This document shows, one piece after another, positions 42,542 to 52,287 of a stretch of DNA of 54,330 nt; the stretch's first letter is position 1; every line of letters begins with the position of its first letter. The position numbers and the translations under genes were made by a program. The stretch is from Oligoflexia bacterium (GTDB lineage Bacteria > Bdellovibrionota > Bdellovibrionia > JABDDW01), in the NCBI GenBank assembly GCA_034439615.1, contig JAWXAT010000046.1, forward strand, positions 1-54,330. The letters run 5' to 3'. A model generated the notes under the pieces. The model was not told the DNA's origin and searched no databases. It saw only the letters and a list, made by a program, of their open reading frames with translations.

Positions 42542-43684
42542 TTACTTAATTTCAGTATTTCCATTATCAGTGTTGATGAGTTTTACTGGTATATAACTGA
42601 CACCAAATGCTGCACCTGGTTCATCCGTAATTTTAAATTCTTTCATTAATTTTTCGTCTAAATCTCGGTGAAAAATAATGGCGTTAAGATCAGAATCATA
42701 ACTCCAAATGCGCTCACCTTTAATTGAAACAGGGGGGACTAGTTTTCGTTCATTAAGTGGTGTTGATTCTTTACCGTAGAGTACAACAAGACTATCCGCG
42801 TCAGGTATACCCGTTAGTAATTGTTCACGTCGGCTGAGTCGATCATCAAGTTGCACGCCAATTTTTGCAAGGTTTCTACCAAAGCTAGGAGAACAAAGAC
42901 TAAATGTTAAACCCTGAGACATTTCCATAAAATGTTTAAGTTTTACCGGTGGTCCACTTGGATCAGTCTTACAAACCACACCATCAACTGGAATTGCCAA
43001 TACACCGAAGGTCATAATTTTTTGACGCTTCTTTGCCTTCGCATTTAAAAGTAAACGATTAAATTCTTCAGGGTTAAAATCACGATTACTAATATCAGCA
43101 TCAGTAATGAAGATAACCGCTAAGTAAGCATCTGGTCTGTAAAAACCTTGATTAGCTAAAAGTGCGTTAGAATCGGATATTGCAGCAACTACCGGGCTAA
43201 ACGACTCTTCAAACTCTGGCCCTGTTTTTGGATCCTTAGCACCCATCAAGATAGTATTTTTTAAGGTCTCAACAAGCTTAGGAGTTTTCCGCGTTACAAA
43301 TGGTACCCCTGGGATTACTTGATCAGGGTTCGGCCCAAATTTTAAAGGCTGAAGATGCCCTACTGGCCCTACTGATTGAGGTTTTGTAGAATCATAAATG
43401 CTTGTGACTCCGATATGAAAATCAATTACTTTATTGCGAGCAAAAACTTTTACAAAATTTTCAATATTATCAGCTAAAGTCTGCTGATGTTTTGCCATAC
43501 TAGCAGATACATCTATTACAAAAAGAATATCTACTTTATTGTTTGCTTCAAGCTTTTCAATTTGAGGTGTTAAACTGAGTTGCTTAAACTCCTCTAGCGG
43601 TGGTTGTCGCCGCGGTGAAGTCGGGCTACAAGCAAAGTTTGCCAAAACCAAAACAGACATACTTAACATTAAAATGTTTTTCAT
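42542..43684 (-). CDS. VWA-domain lipoprotein, last gene of the Agl/Glt-like operon
   Basis: The 380-residue protein has a lipoprotein signal with Cys19 (VLVLANFACSP) and a von Willebrand A domain at about residues 50-260. The metal-ion site DxSxS is intact (Asp58, Ser60, Ser62 in VDILFVIDVSASMAKH) and YLAVIFITDADISNRDF supplies the later aspartate. VWA domains bind protein ligands through a metal ion, so this surface- or periplasm-facing lipoprotein is a candidate adhesion or assembly part of the machine. Its start overlaps the upstream TPR gene stop by 4 bp. Confidence 0.87.
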   Translation of the reverse strand: MKNILMLSMSVLVLANFACSPTSPRRQPPLEEFKQLSLTPQIEKLEANNKVDILFVIDVSASMAKHQQTLADNIENFVKVFARNKVIDFHIGVTSIYDSTKPQSVGPVGHLQPLKFGPNPDQVIPGVPFVTRKTPKLVETLKNTILMGAKDPKTGPEFEESFSPVVAAISDSNALLANQGFYRPDAYLAVIFITDADISNRDFNPEEFNRLLLNAKAKKRQKIMTFGVLAIPVDGVVCKTDPSGPPVKLKHFMEMSQGLTFSLCSPSFGRNLAKIGVQLDDRLSRREQLLTGIPDADSLVVLYGKESTPLNERKLVPPVSIKGERIWSYDSDLNAIIFHRDLDEKLMKEFKITDEPGAAFGVSYIPVKLINTDNGNTEIK

Positions 43685-45108
43685 AACTTCTTTCCTTCTT
43701 TAGCGGGACAACCTTTTGCATTCACTTGATAGTGATCTAACTCGTCCAACCAAATTTCATCTCTATACGGAAATTCAATGACATTATTGTCAGTAATTTT
43801 TTGAAATGATTTATCTTCATCTGATTTTTTTGGATTCGCGTGCATTCTTTGAATTGCCTCAACTTCTACAATTTGAAGTTTTTGAAGATTTTTTGAAATT
43901 TCAGACATATCAACTTTTGCCATAAGTTTTATTTTTTTAGTAATTTCAGTTTTTGAAATATCTAAATGTGCTTTTGCAGTTTTTATGACTTCAGAAATTT
44001 CAAGCTTAGTTGCAACACTTACTTCTTCAGAAAGGTATTTTTCACGTGTTATTTGACGTAATAAGATTTCATCGCGATTAAAAAATCTTGGAAGCTTCTC
44101 AACATCAGGGCCCAATGTTGCCAATGACACATAACCATTTTGGAGCTTTGCAAGTGCTTTAGTTACTTCAGGTGAAGTTCCGCTGTGTGCAAGGCGTTCG
44201 ATTTCAACAACACGGCTTCTATATCGCTTTTTGAATTCAACGATAATCTTAAAAATTGAGTTATAATCACAAATTTTTAGATTATCAAAACTAGCCAAAA
44301 AATAAGGTTCAGGGCCTAATTGCGAAGCAAAAAATGGAGTCAAAACTGTTGTCAACTCAGCCAAAGCTTTTTCATATTGTTTTGATCGTGTGTAAATCCA
44401 AGCTTTTTCTTCAAGGGCTTCTAGCCAATAGTCAGAATTTTTTGAAATTAAATTATAATAGCGAAGTGATTTATCAAGTTTATTATCTTGATAGAGCATT
44501 CGAGCCGCAGCCATGAGTATTTGATCATGGTCAATGAGTTGTTGTTCTGAATCTAATAATTGTTGCAATAAACCTGATGCCTTCGATGTCTGGCCGATAA
44601 TCCCAAAACCAAGTGCTAATTGCCATCTAAGCCAAGCACTCTCTTCACTGCTTAGATCAACTTTAGCGAGTAATTCTTGTGCATCTTTAATATCTTTTTT
44701 ATTATCTAAACTGTGTGTATTCCAGGCACGAATTTTAAACTCCGTATTTTTAGAAAAAAATCCATTCCAATGATTATTCCAAGTTAGCGTAATTTTCTTC
44801 AACACTGGATGAGATGGTACTAGTTCATTAGCCCACGCTTTTTGAATTCCTGATGGGATGTCTTTTACTTTTTTAATCAAGAATAAATTTTCTAAAGCAA
44901 GTACATGGAGTCCATTTCTAAATAATACAAAAGAATAAAGCGCTTGAACACCTGGAACATTCTTTGACTTTTCAGTAGGGTAAAATTCATTCCATTGTGT
45001 CAAAGCAGCTTTATATTGGTTTTTATCCAATAAATCTTGGAGCTGTGCTTGTCCGCCGAAAGAAACACTACTTATGAATATAAGCCAAACAAACACAAAC
45101 GATTTCAT
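43681..45108 (-). CDS. Exported TPR-repeat protein of the Agl/Glt-like operon
   Basis: The 475-residue protein has a signal peptide (MKSFVFVWLIFISSVSFG) and degenerate tetratricopeptide repeats at about residues 20-300, for example ALLQQLLDSEQQL-like pairs, DKSLRYYNLISKNSDYWLEALEEKAWIY and YEKALAELTTV. A coiled-coil-prone part follows, with repeated KAHLDISKTEITKKI segments. The TPRs suggest a periplasmic scaffold, like GltD or GltE of Myxococcus. Both neighbours overlap it by 4 bp, so translation is coupled. Confidence 0.78.
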   Translation of the reverse strand: MKSFVFVWLIFISSVSFGGQAQLQDLLDKNQYKAALTQWNEFYPTEKSKNVPGVQALYSFVLFRNGLHVLALENLFLIKKVKDIPSGIQKAWANELVPSHPVLKKITLTWNNHWNGFFSKNTEFKIRAWNTHSLDNKKDIKDAQELLAKVDLSSEESAWLRWQLALGFGIIGQTSKASGLLQQLLDSEQQLIDHDQILMAAARMLYQDNKLDKSLRYYNLISKNSDYWLEALEEKAWIYTRSKQYEKALAELTTVLTPFFASQLGPEPYFLASFDNLKICDYNSIFKIIVEFKKRYRSRVVEIERLAHSGTSPEVTKALAKLQNGYVSLATLGPDVEKLPRFFNRDEILLRQITREKYLSEEVSVATKLEISEVIKTAKAHLDISKTEITKKIKLMAKVDMSEISKNLQKLQIVEVEAIQRMHANPKKSDEDKSFQKITDNNVIEFPYRDEIWLDELDHYQVNAKGCPAKEGKKL

Positions 45109-45815
45109 AATAAAACACCTACAGAAGCTGTGAATACAACAGAGTCTTGATGACGTTTTTCACCTTGAAGCAGATCAGTATACGGCTGGTAGCGAACTTC
45201 GAGTCGTGAAGCAATGTTTTGTGTCCACCAGAAGCCAACACCACCACCTGCTGTATAGGTGTCGGAACTTCCAGAATCTAAAAACATCTTTCCGTAACCG
45301 ATAAGTGTGTAAATATCAAAATGAGCAACACCTAGATTAAATAAATTAAGTTTTCCATAAATGGGATACCAATTAACTACAAGTAGACCTGTTTCAATTG
45401 GATAATCAATTGGTGGAATATTGTATTTATAACCTTGAGAATAGCGTCTATTTGCATCATCGTAAATATTTTGGCCTTCGGCAGTCAATGAGCTATAGGC
45501 TTTATAATAACGTGCACCCACTGACCAACTTGGAGTTAAATGAAAATCAAGATTTCCACCTAAATTTTGTGTGCGCATGTAGGTATCACCACCTGAAACC
45601 ATTGAGTAATTCACACCTAATTCAAAGCGATTATTACGATCAACTGTTCTATTTTGAACAATCTTAACTTGATTTTCAGGGTCCAATGCTTGAGCTCGCC
45701 CAACAATTTCTGCGTTGCCCCCTAAAGAATCAAAATCTTTTTTTAGATTTATTTTTTCAGCCGCTTGAGAGTTCAAGCTTAAAACGCCGATAATTAAAAC
45801 AACTAATGCTTTCAT
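45105..45815 (-). CDS. Outer-membrane beta-barrel protein of the Agl/Glt-like operon
   Basis: The 236-residue protein has a signal peptide (VVLIIGVLSLNSQAA) and typical barrel strands: RFELGVNYSMVSGGDTYM, GGNLDFHLTPSWSVGARYYKAY, GVAHFDIYTLIGYGKMFL, TYTAGGGVGFWWTQNIASRLEVRYQ and the C-terminal DSVVFTASVGVLL. Myxococcus Glt complexes contain several such barrels (GltA, GltB, GltH) linking the motor to the cell surface, and this one holds that position in the operon. It overlaps the TPR gene by 4 bp and shares one base with the upstream lipoprotein gene. Confidence 0.82.
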   Translation of the reverse strand: MKALVVLIIGVLSLNSQAAEKINLKKDFDSLGGNAEIVGRAQALDPENQVKIVQNRTVDRNNRFELGVNYSMVSGGDTYMRTQNLGGNLDFHLTPSWSVGARYYKAYSSLTAEGQNIYDDANRRYSQGYKYNIPPIDYPIETGLLVVNWYPIYGKLNLFNLGVAHFDIYTLIGYGKMFLDSGSSDTYTAGGGVGFWWTQNIASRLEVRYQPYTDLLQGEKRHQDSVVFTASVGVLL

Positions 45816-47323
45816 TATTTGCCTCCTTCAGGAGCTATTGTTACGAGAGGTAATTTTGTAGGTACAGGTTTTGGCGTTACAGTTGCTGCAGGAGCTGCCG
45901 GCACTACAGGCTTTTGCTTTGGTGTTGGTGATGCGGTTGCAATTGGTGCTGCCCCTACAACTAGAGTTGCAGCTGGCGCAGGTGTTGGCGAAGCTTTCTT
46001 TTTAGGCGCAGCTTTTGTTGGTACTGGTACTTCACATTTTTCATTAGAAGGAATAACCTTAAAGCTGTGTGTCAACGTAGTCACAGCAGATTTTGTCTCA
46101 CCCAATTTATTTTCAGCTTTGAAAGTAATCTGATAAATTGTCACTTTACAGGGGATATTCCAATCCAAATCACATTTCATTTCAGTTGTTTTACCATTAA
46201 TGGGCGAACATGACATTACAGGCTGACCTTCGATAGTTGTAAGATCAGTCATACTTTCAACAGAAACATTTCCACGTTCTTTTACTTTTACAAAAAATGG
46301 AATCTTTGGCCATGTTCCACCACGAACTTCTGTAGTGGACGCATCATTACCCCAAATAAACTCTGGCTTACTGGGAGTAAACATAACGGTGACACAAGGC
46401 TCTTTAGGATTTGAAATTCGGTTTGTTGCATTTTTTGCTAAAATTCTAAAACAAACATCAACTCCCGGTGCAGTTAAATCTTTTGTCTTTTGTGAATTTA
46501 ACGGCGTAGGTACAGCTTCAATGCTTGTATCAAAAACAAAATCATAGCGCCACAATGTTTTATTCACTCTTCGTGGAAATGGTGATTGCGGGTGCTGAGT
46601 AATAAACCTTGTTCCATTTGCAGAAAACCGTTCTTTATTATTGGCCATTGCAGATGCACTAAAATCAACAATCGGTGCAGTTTCATAACCAGAGGGATCA
46701 TTCACTTCGACAGTAAAGGCAACTGTTTGCCCCTCAGTAATTGTTGAAGGCAAATTATTAAATGCAACAATCTCAGGATCCCGTGTGTCTTTTTTTACTG
46801 ATACTGCGAATGTGTGCTTTTTTGAAATGCGCTGATAGCGTTCAATTTTTGGAAGCGTGATTGCAGCTTCAAGTACAATCGCCTCAGTGGCAGGTAATCC
46901 ATCTATAACTGTATAATGCCCAGGCGTCCATCTCACCAACCAATACTGAGGAGCAGCAAAACCTGAGTTAGGATTATAACTAGGATCTTTTTCTTTTGTT
47001 TGAATAAGCTGGGCTCCGCTTGGGAGTTGAACTGCTCTTACAGTAAAGTCTTTTGCTCCAGGCTCATTACAAACAACACGTACTTTATAAACTTTAGTTT
47101 CGCCTTCTGCGATCTCAGGCAAAATTGAAGAACCCAGTGGAGCATCAACAGGTGCAAATGAAAATGAGTTTATGCTATCAATTTTTTGTTTATCTTGAGT
47201 TTTTTCATTCGCAGGTTGTTGCGGCAAATGCCTAAAATCTTTAATGGGATCTTGTTTATCCCTACCACAACCGGCTAAGGCAAAACCTAAGATTAAAACA
47301 GTACTTAATGCGACAACTTTCAT
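45815..47323 (-). CDS. Large Pro/Ala-rich lipoprotein of the Agl/Glt-like operon
   Basis: From ATG 47323 this is a 502-residue lipoprotein: MKVVALSTVLILGFALAGC (Cys19), several immunoglobulin-like or Big-type beta domains (SITEGQTVAFTVEVNDPSGYE, GNVSVESMTDLTTIEGQPV), and a C-terminal Pro/Ala/Thr-rich tail of about 80 residues. The tail resembles proline-rich periplasm-spanning linkers. GGAGA precedes this ATG by 5 bases; the longer frame to 47380 would overlap the upstream gene and bury that site. Its role by position is an envelope-spanning lipoprotein like GltK. Confidence 0.82.
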   Translation of the reverse strand: MKVVALSTVLILGFALAGCGRDKQDPIKDFRHLPQQPANEKTQDKQKIDSINSFSFAPVDAPLGSSILPEIAEGETKVYKVRVVCNEPGAKDFTVRAVQLPSGAQLIQTKEKDPSYNPNSGFAAPQYWLVRWTPGHYTVIDGLPATEAIVLEAAITLPKIERYQRISKKHTFAVSVKKDTRDPEIVAFNNLPSTITEGQTVAFTVEVNDPSGYETAPIVDFSASAMANNKERFSANGTRFITQHPQSPFPRRVNKTLWRYDFVFDTSIEAVPTPLNSQKTKDLTAPGVDVCFRILAKNATNRISNPKEPCVTVMFTPSKPEFIWGNDASTTEVRGGTWPKIPFFVKVKERGNVSVESMTDLTTIEGQPVMSCSPINGKTTEMKCDLDWNIPCKVTIYQITFKAENKLGETKSAVTTLTHSFKVIPSNEKCEVPVPTKAAPKKKASPTPAPAATLVVGAAPIATASPTPKQKPVVPAAPAATVTPKPVPTKLPLVTIAPEGGK

Positions 47324-47339
47324 AGAATTCTCCATAATA

Positions 47340-48509
47340 TCAACCTTGGCTCGTTCTCTTGAGTACAAATGGGAAATCAACTTTTACTGTTGCTCCACCT
47401 TTTGGCTCAGGAAACTTCCAGGTCTTCAAACGTTCCACAATACAATTTTCAATTTCAACATCGCGCAATGACGAACTTGTCGTATTTGCCGATTTTACTA
47501 TTCCAGTTCCTGCAATGAAAAATCGAATGGCCAAGCGTCCTGAAACATCAGGATTTGACTGAATTCCTCGTTCATAACAGTAACGAACTTCGCCGAGATG
47601 ACGATTAATCACAGCAGCAATTTGTTCCATGGTGAGTCCACCTTCAATGGTGGCATCCTTTTCGATGGGTGCGTAAACCGCACTGGAGGATCCGATTAGA
47701 CTTAATTGTCCATAACCAGCGCGTCCTCCGCCTTTTCCTTTAGTGCCGTAGCCGCCAAGTCCTTGCGCTTTTGCGCCGGGGCCAAGTGCCGCACCAACAA
47801 GACCTTTTCCATAAAAAGAAGTCTGCACTCCTCCGCTCCCTGCAGTTCCGCCAAGACCTGCGCCTCGTGAAACCGCGACCGCGTTTAATTGCAATCCACC
47901 TTTTTGATTCGATTTATTTAAACTTCCTAAAACCCCAAGTGCGCCCACTGTATTTACTGGAGCTTGAGCCTTTGGAGATGTTTTAACTGCAGCTACTTTT
48001 GGTGTTTTTGGTTTTTGTTGTGCTATTGATTTTGGTGTTTCCATTTGTGTCGTCATGGGTTCAACAGCACGTTTTGTACGTGGGGTGATCATTACAATAT
48101 GTTCTTCCTCTGGTAATTCAGGACCAAAAAAGTAACCAACAACCATAGTTAAACTTAATAACAAAAGTAAAATCAGTGATGTCCATTTAAGTGCTTTTTT
48201 GAAATCTTCTACGCTATCGTCTTCTTTAGTTTTAACAGTTGGGCTTAAAACCTGTGATTCAATTGTAGGTACCCAGCGTAGATATCCAACACTGCCAACT
48301 TTTACTCCATTTGAAGATTGAACCTGCTCTTTTGTTGAAGAGGTCAACAATGTATAGGGAATACCTTCGTCATCAAGATCGTCTGTGTTCTTAACAGGAA
48401 CAATTCGACGTGTGTCTTCACGATACACAAGAGACAACGTCTGACTCTTCCAATGAAAAGTTCTTACGACTTGACCTAGTTTATTTTCTAAAACAAATGC
48501 GCCTTGCAT
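47340..48509 (-). CDS. AgmX/GltJ-like TonB-type protein
   Basis: The 389-residue protein has a cytoplasmic N-terminal domain of about 105 residues and one membrane helix (WTSLILLLLLSLTMVVGYFFG, about 109-129). A Lys/Pro linker, a glycine-rich region (GLGGTAGSGGVQTSFYGKG) and a C-terminal AgmX/PglI domain follow (AAVINRHLGEVRYCYERG, SGRLAIRFFIAGTG, VERLKTWKFPEPKGG). That domain is the TonB-like periplasmic tip seen in myxobacterial AgmX/GltJ. It probably carries energy from the TolQ/TolR motor to the outer membrane. GltJ also has cytoplasmic zinc-ribbon and GYF domains that I do not see here. Confidence 0.88.
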   Translation of the reverse strand: MQGAFVLENKLGQVVRTFHWKSQTLSLVYREDTRRIVPVKNTDDLDDEGIPYTLLTSSTKEQVQSSNGVKVGSVGYLRWVPTIESQVLSPTVKTKEDDSVEDFKKALKWTSLILLLLLSLTMVVGYFFGPELPEEEHIVMITPRTKRAVEPMTTQMETPKSIAQQKPKTPKVAAVKTSPKAQAPVNTVGALGVLGSLNKSNQKGGLQLNAVAVSRGAGLGGTAGSGGVQTSFYGKGLVGAALGPGAKAQGLGGYGTKGKGGGRAGYGQLSLIGSSSAVYAPIEKDATIEGGLTMEQIAAVINRHLGEVRYCYERGIQSNPDVSGRLAIRFFIAGTGIVKSANTTSSSLRDVEIENCIVERLKTWKFPEPKGGATVKVDFPFVLKRTSQG

Positions 48510-48523
48510 GGTTCAAATACCTT

Positions 48524-48850
48524 TCAACGCTTCGTTGACGATTGTTTAAGTCGATCTTTAAAGTCTTTTCTAACTAGTAAAAGATCATCCAATTCTTTTT
48601 CATTCTCAACGGTAGCTGCCGCTTCTGCTGGCTGTGCATACTCACCGCGAACTAAAAGATCATTAAAATTAAAATCAGTACTATACTTCTTACTTTTTTC
48701 TGAACCTTGTTGTGTTTTTGATGCAGCTTTAGTTGATTTTTTATTTTTAGATTCGGGGGATCCAAATACTTGACTGCTCAAGAACACAAAAGCAACTACT
48801 ATAAGAGCTTTTAATATAATTACATTTGATTCTTTAATCATCTGTTTCAT
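48524..48850 (-). CDS. Small exported lysine-rich protein of the Agl/Glt-like operon
   Basis: The 108-residue protein has a signal or anchor segment (VIILKALIVVAFVFLSSQVFG, about residues 9-29) and a charged remainder (SKNKKSTKAASKTQQGSEKSKK, then DFNFNDLLVRGEYAQPAEAAATV and a helical EKELDDLLLVRKDFKDRL). No family is recognised. It overlaps the stop of the giant TPR gene by 4 bp and lies 14 bp before the AgmX-like gene, so it belongs to the operon and may be a small linker subunit. Confidence 0.75.
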   Translation of the reverse strand: MKQMIKESNVIILKALIVVAFVFLSSQVFGSPESKNKKSTKAASKTQQGSEKSKKYSTDFNFNDLLVRGEYAQPAEAAATVENEKELDDLLLVRKDFKDRLKQSSTKR

Positions 48851-51777
48851 AAACGCTTCCCTTTTTGCAATTGAGCAAGTCTTGCTTCTAAATAGGCGAC
48901 TAAAGTTTCATGCCCAATGCGCTCTTCTAAATTTTTTAATTTTTCGACACTTTCTTTATCAAACGGATTTTCTTTAACATCTTGACGTGCTGAATCTAAA
49001 GCCCTTTGCGATGGTCTTTCTTGGCTTTCATCAATAATATTTTTAACTACACGCTGCTCTCTAGATGGAGCTACACGAGAGATAAGTTTTAATTCTTCAA
49101 TTAAAAGATTTTTTAAATCACCCCGAGTAATTTTCAATTCATCAGCTACTAAAGTTGATAATTCTGACTTCTTCCAAAGATCACCCAACTTATGCTCCAC
49201 AGCTTCTGCTTTGTTTAAATAGGGTTTAGCTTGTTGAGAGATGAGTGTTTTATATTCTTTCTCTTGCTTCCCTTTTAAGCCACCAGGCAATGGCAATGAA
49301 TGAATATCATCAGCTAAACGTCGATACTCAGTAGCAACAGCGTGTAATGTTATTACTTGAATAACCCAGTCACCTGTTTTGATTCCTTTTTGTGCTGATT
49401 GCTCTAAGTTGCTCAGTAACGACAATCTATCTTGCAATGATTTTTTTAACTGTGAATCTGATTTGGCATTAATTTTATGTCGTGTAACGTGATTTGTGTC
49501 TTTTTCAAATTTATTTAAAAATAGAAATCTAGAAATAACTTGCCCAGCGGCAGTATCTCTTAATTTACTTGTGTTTAAAAACTGTTCAGCAAAATTAAAA
49601 TCTTGGTTTTTAGCAAAAATTTCTAAAACCAATCTGGCATAGAGCTCTTTATTTTGCTTGAGCCGTTTTTGATACTTCTTTAAGACGACTTCACCATTTC
49701 TTGAACTACGTACAAGCCTTGCCATTACTTTTTGTGCTTGATTTTCATCTTTGGTGATTTTTAAATATTTTTGATAATAGTCCTCAGCATCTTGATTTGC
49801 TAATTCAGCGAGTAAAGCTAACTTTAATGTACGCTCTTCTTGTGATAGTTCTGCAAACTTAAGTTTAAGGCTTAGCTTATACGCTAAAGCAAAATTAAGA
49901 GTGATCTCTGCAGCCCAGACTTTTCTAGTCAAAGCATACTCACGATCGCTTTCAGATAATTGCTGCACTGAAAGTAACCCATCTGCGGCATAATTTACTT
50001 CATCAAGATTATTTGTTTTTTCAGCTAAGATGAGCCTGTTTTTAAAATATGAAATCTTTTCTTCGCTATTGGCGCCATCAAGTTTAACGGTATTAAGTTT
50101 AACCAATTGATCTTCATATCGCCGTATTGTTGCAGGTTCATTCATAGCAACAGCTACATTATTAAGCACCGCAGTACGTGATATTTTATGAAACTCTAAC
50201 TTTCTCTTTGGTAAAACTTCGGCAAATTCATTTGCCCAATGCTCAATAAGATCTTCACGTTTTGCTAAAACAAGAGAATCAAGTGCTAAATCAGCTGCTT
50301 TTTCTCTTAATTCAATAGATTTTGAATCTTTGTTTTTAGCAATTGCTCGAAAACCATTAGCTGCATCTGCATACTTATTTTGTTCATATAAAAGTTGAAC
50401 TTGTTGATAGCGAACTTCAGTACTTTTTTGACCATCAGGCAAAATATTTAAATAATGAGCATAAGCAGACTCTCTAAATTTAACATCTTTTGAAAGTTCA
50501 GCTGCTTCAATTTCGCCAAGCAAACAAGCCTCAATTTTAGCTTGGTCATCAGTAATGAGCGCTGCACTTTTATAAAGTGAAATTGATTGTTGCCAAAGTT
50601 GGAGCTGCTTTGCTGTTTGAGCTGCCCATAAGGCCATGTCGATATCTTTAAAAAACGCTGTGTAAGCTGAATATGCTTTTACAAGTGGAGTAGAGGGCTC
50701 ATGTTCTTCACTTTTTGCCCAACCCGTTAAAAGTTTGCGCATTTTCTTTTGCAATAAATTACATTCCTCATCAGGAGTGCAACCGTGGTTTTTCCAAATT
50801 TCAATGGCCTTTACGATTTCAACCACTACACCGGGTTTTTTGCCCATATCGTAATTAACGTGAGCTAAACGAATATAACCTTCAATTTTGTCTTTAGGAT
50901 TTTTTTGCTCTTCACCAACAGCTTGCAAAACAAGCAATGCTGATTGCTTTTTGCCAAGTCGATCAAGTTCTTGGGCCATGTAATTGAGATTTTCTTTACG
51001 AGACCCTTCAGGACTTAAATCACTTAATGATTTTATTTCTTGTAGACCCACATCGCCACGAGAATAAAATGTTGCCAAATCTCTTGATAAATCTTCTCGA
51101 AATGGAAGATCATCTTTGCCATCACGGGTTAATAAATCTTCATTACTTAAAACAGCTACTAATGATCGTTGTGCTTCTTGGTAATTTTTTTGATGCAGAT
51201 AACACCAGCCAACTCGCGACATAATGTAACCACGTCTAGGGGTATTTTTAATGCTCAATGCATTCTTATATAATTCAAGGGCTTTTTTATATTTTGCTTT
51301 TTTAAAAGCTGCATCACCTAGACTTGCATATGAATGACCAACAAGCTCACTGTGAAAGTTTCCTTTTTTAGATTTAATAATCGAATCAAAAAGATCTAAA
51401 GATTTTTTATTTTGGCCTGAAAGGTCATACAACTGAATCATTTGCAGGGCTATTCTAGATTTTAAATCGTAATTACCCTTTGAATACAGAGTTTCATAGA
51501 GTTCAAGTGCTCGTAGGCGGTCTTTTTTACTACCTCTACATGCATCACATTTTTGTTCGATTTCTTCCATTGCGGCAAGGCGTGCACGTTCTGCATGAAG
51601 ATCAGCAAGTCTTTGCATAATTGCAGAACGCGAAGGATTCTCACTATCAGTAAGAGAAAGCACTCTCTCAAGCTTTTCTATCACGAGAGTGTGGGTAGAT
51701 GAGTCCATTTTTTCAGCCATTAAGACTAAACCAGTACTCATTATTGCAATCAAAGTGAGAACGCTTAAAAATTTCAC
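48847..51777 (-). CDS. Giant TPR-repeat periplasmic protein of the Agl/Glt-like operon
   Basis: The 976-residue protein has a signal peptide (FLSVLTLIAIMSTGLVLMA) and many tetratricopeptide units: SRIALQMIQLYDLSGQNKKSLDLFD, VGHSYASLGDAAFKKAKYKKALELYKNALSI, MSRVGWCYLHQKNYQEAQRSLVAVL and YQQVQLLYEQNKYADAANGFRAIA. The C-terminal third is charged and helical. Such large TPR scaffolds (GltD/AgmU, GltE) organise the gliding complex in the periplasm. A CDACRGSKKDRL pair near residue 65 could form a disulfide. Its start overlaps the second TolR gene as ATGA. Confidence 0.85.
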   Translation of the reverse strand: MKFLSVLTLIAIMSTGLVLMAEKMDSSTHTLVIEKLERVLSLTDSENPSRSAIMQRLADLHAERARLAAMEEIEQKCDACRGSKKDRLRALELYETLYSKGNYDLKSRIALQMIQLYDLSGQNKKSLDLFDSIIKSKKGNFHSELVGHSYASLGDAAFKKAKYKKALELYKNALSIKNTPRRGYIMSRVGWCYLHQKNYQEAQRSLVAVLSNEDLLTRDGKDDLPFREDLSRDLATFYSRGDVGLQEIKSLSDLSPEGSRKENLNYMAQELDRLGKKQSALLVLQAVGEEQKNPKDKIEGYIRLAHVNYDMGKKPGVVVEIVKAIEIWKNHGCTPDEECNLLQKKMRKLLTGWAKSEEHEPSTPLVKAYSAYTAFFKDIDMALWAAQTAKQLQLWQQSISLYKSAALITDDQAKIEACLLGEIEAAELSKDVKFRESAYAHYLNILPDGQKSTEVRYQQVQLLYEQNKYADAANGFRAIAKNKDSKSIELREKAADLALDSLVLAKREDLIEHWANEFAEVLPKRKLEFHKISRTAVLNNVAVAMNEPATIRRYEDQLVKLNTVKLDGANSEEKISYFKNRLILAEKTNNLDEVNYAADGLLSVQQLSESDREYALTRKVWAAEITLNFALAYKLSLKLKFAELSQEERTLKLALLAELANQDAEDYYQKYLKITKDENQAQKVMARLVRSSRNGEVVLKKYQKRLKQNKELYARLVLEIFAKNQDFNFAEQFLNTSKLRDTAAGQVISRFLFLNKFEKDTNHVTRHKINAKSDSQLKKSLQDRLSLLSNLEQSAQKGIKTGDWVIQVITLHAVATEYRRLADDIHSLPLPGGLKGKQEKEYKTLISQQAKPYLNKAEAVEHKLGDLWKKSELSTLVADELKITRGDLKNLLIEELKLISRVAPSREQRVVKNIIDESQERPSQRALDSARQDVKENPFDKESVEKLKNLEERIGHETLVAYLEARLAQLQKGKRL

Positions 51778-52277
51778 TTTTTAGTCGCCTCCTGAGTGAC
51801 TGCAAATTTGAAATGTTGGAAACCTGCTTGTGAACCAGCCATGATTATAGGATTTAGACTGGCAAACTCTGTTTTCTTATCAGCCTTAATGATAATGTTA
51901 TCTTTACCGTCAGTATTATCTGCTAAAAGCTTTTTACGAATTTCATAGAGTTTACGAGTAATTTGATCTTTAGAAATTTCTTTTTCATCAATAAAATAAT
52001 GTCCTTTATTAACACTCACGACAGTACCCATTTGAAGTGTATTTACTTGAAGTGCTGTTGGAAGTTGCATTCCTTTATCAAGCTTGATGGTATTATTTGA
52101 CCCAGTTAAATTGATGAGCAAAAAGATAACCAAGATAGAAAATGCATCAATGAGTGAAGTCAAAGAGAGGTTAAAAAGCATTGATCGAGCTTTTTTGCCA
52201 TTTTTAGGGCGCAATGCTGATTGCTGCTCCATTGAGTTCTTCAGTATTTGATTTTTTAAAACACTTACTTCTAACAC
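51774..52277 (-). CDS. ExbD/TolR/AglS-type biopolymer transport protein
   Basis: The 167-residue protein has one membrane helix with the proton-carrying aspartate (LTSLIDAFSILVIFLLINLTG, about residues 42-62) and a periplasmic ExbD/TolR domain (QLPTALQVNTLQMGTVVSVNKGHYFIDEKEISKD). Start is GTG 52277, with AAGGAGTG 7 bases upstream. With its paralogue just upstream and one TolQ it matches AglR-AglQ-AglS of Myxococcus, where one TolQ pairs with two TolR types. Confidence 0.9.
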   Translation of the reverse strand: MLEVSVLKNQILKNSMEQQSALRPKNGKKARSMLFNLSLTSLIDAFSILVIFLLINLTGSNNTIKLDKGMQLPTALQVNTLQMGTVVSVNKGHYFIDEKEISKDQITRKLYEIRKKLLADNTDGKDNIIIKADKKTEFASLNPIIMAGSQAGFQHFKFAVTQEATKK

Positions 52278-52287
52278 TCTTCACTCC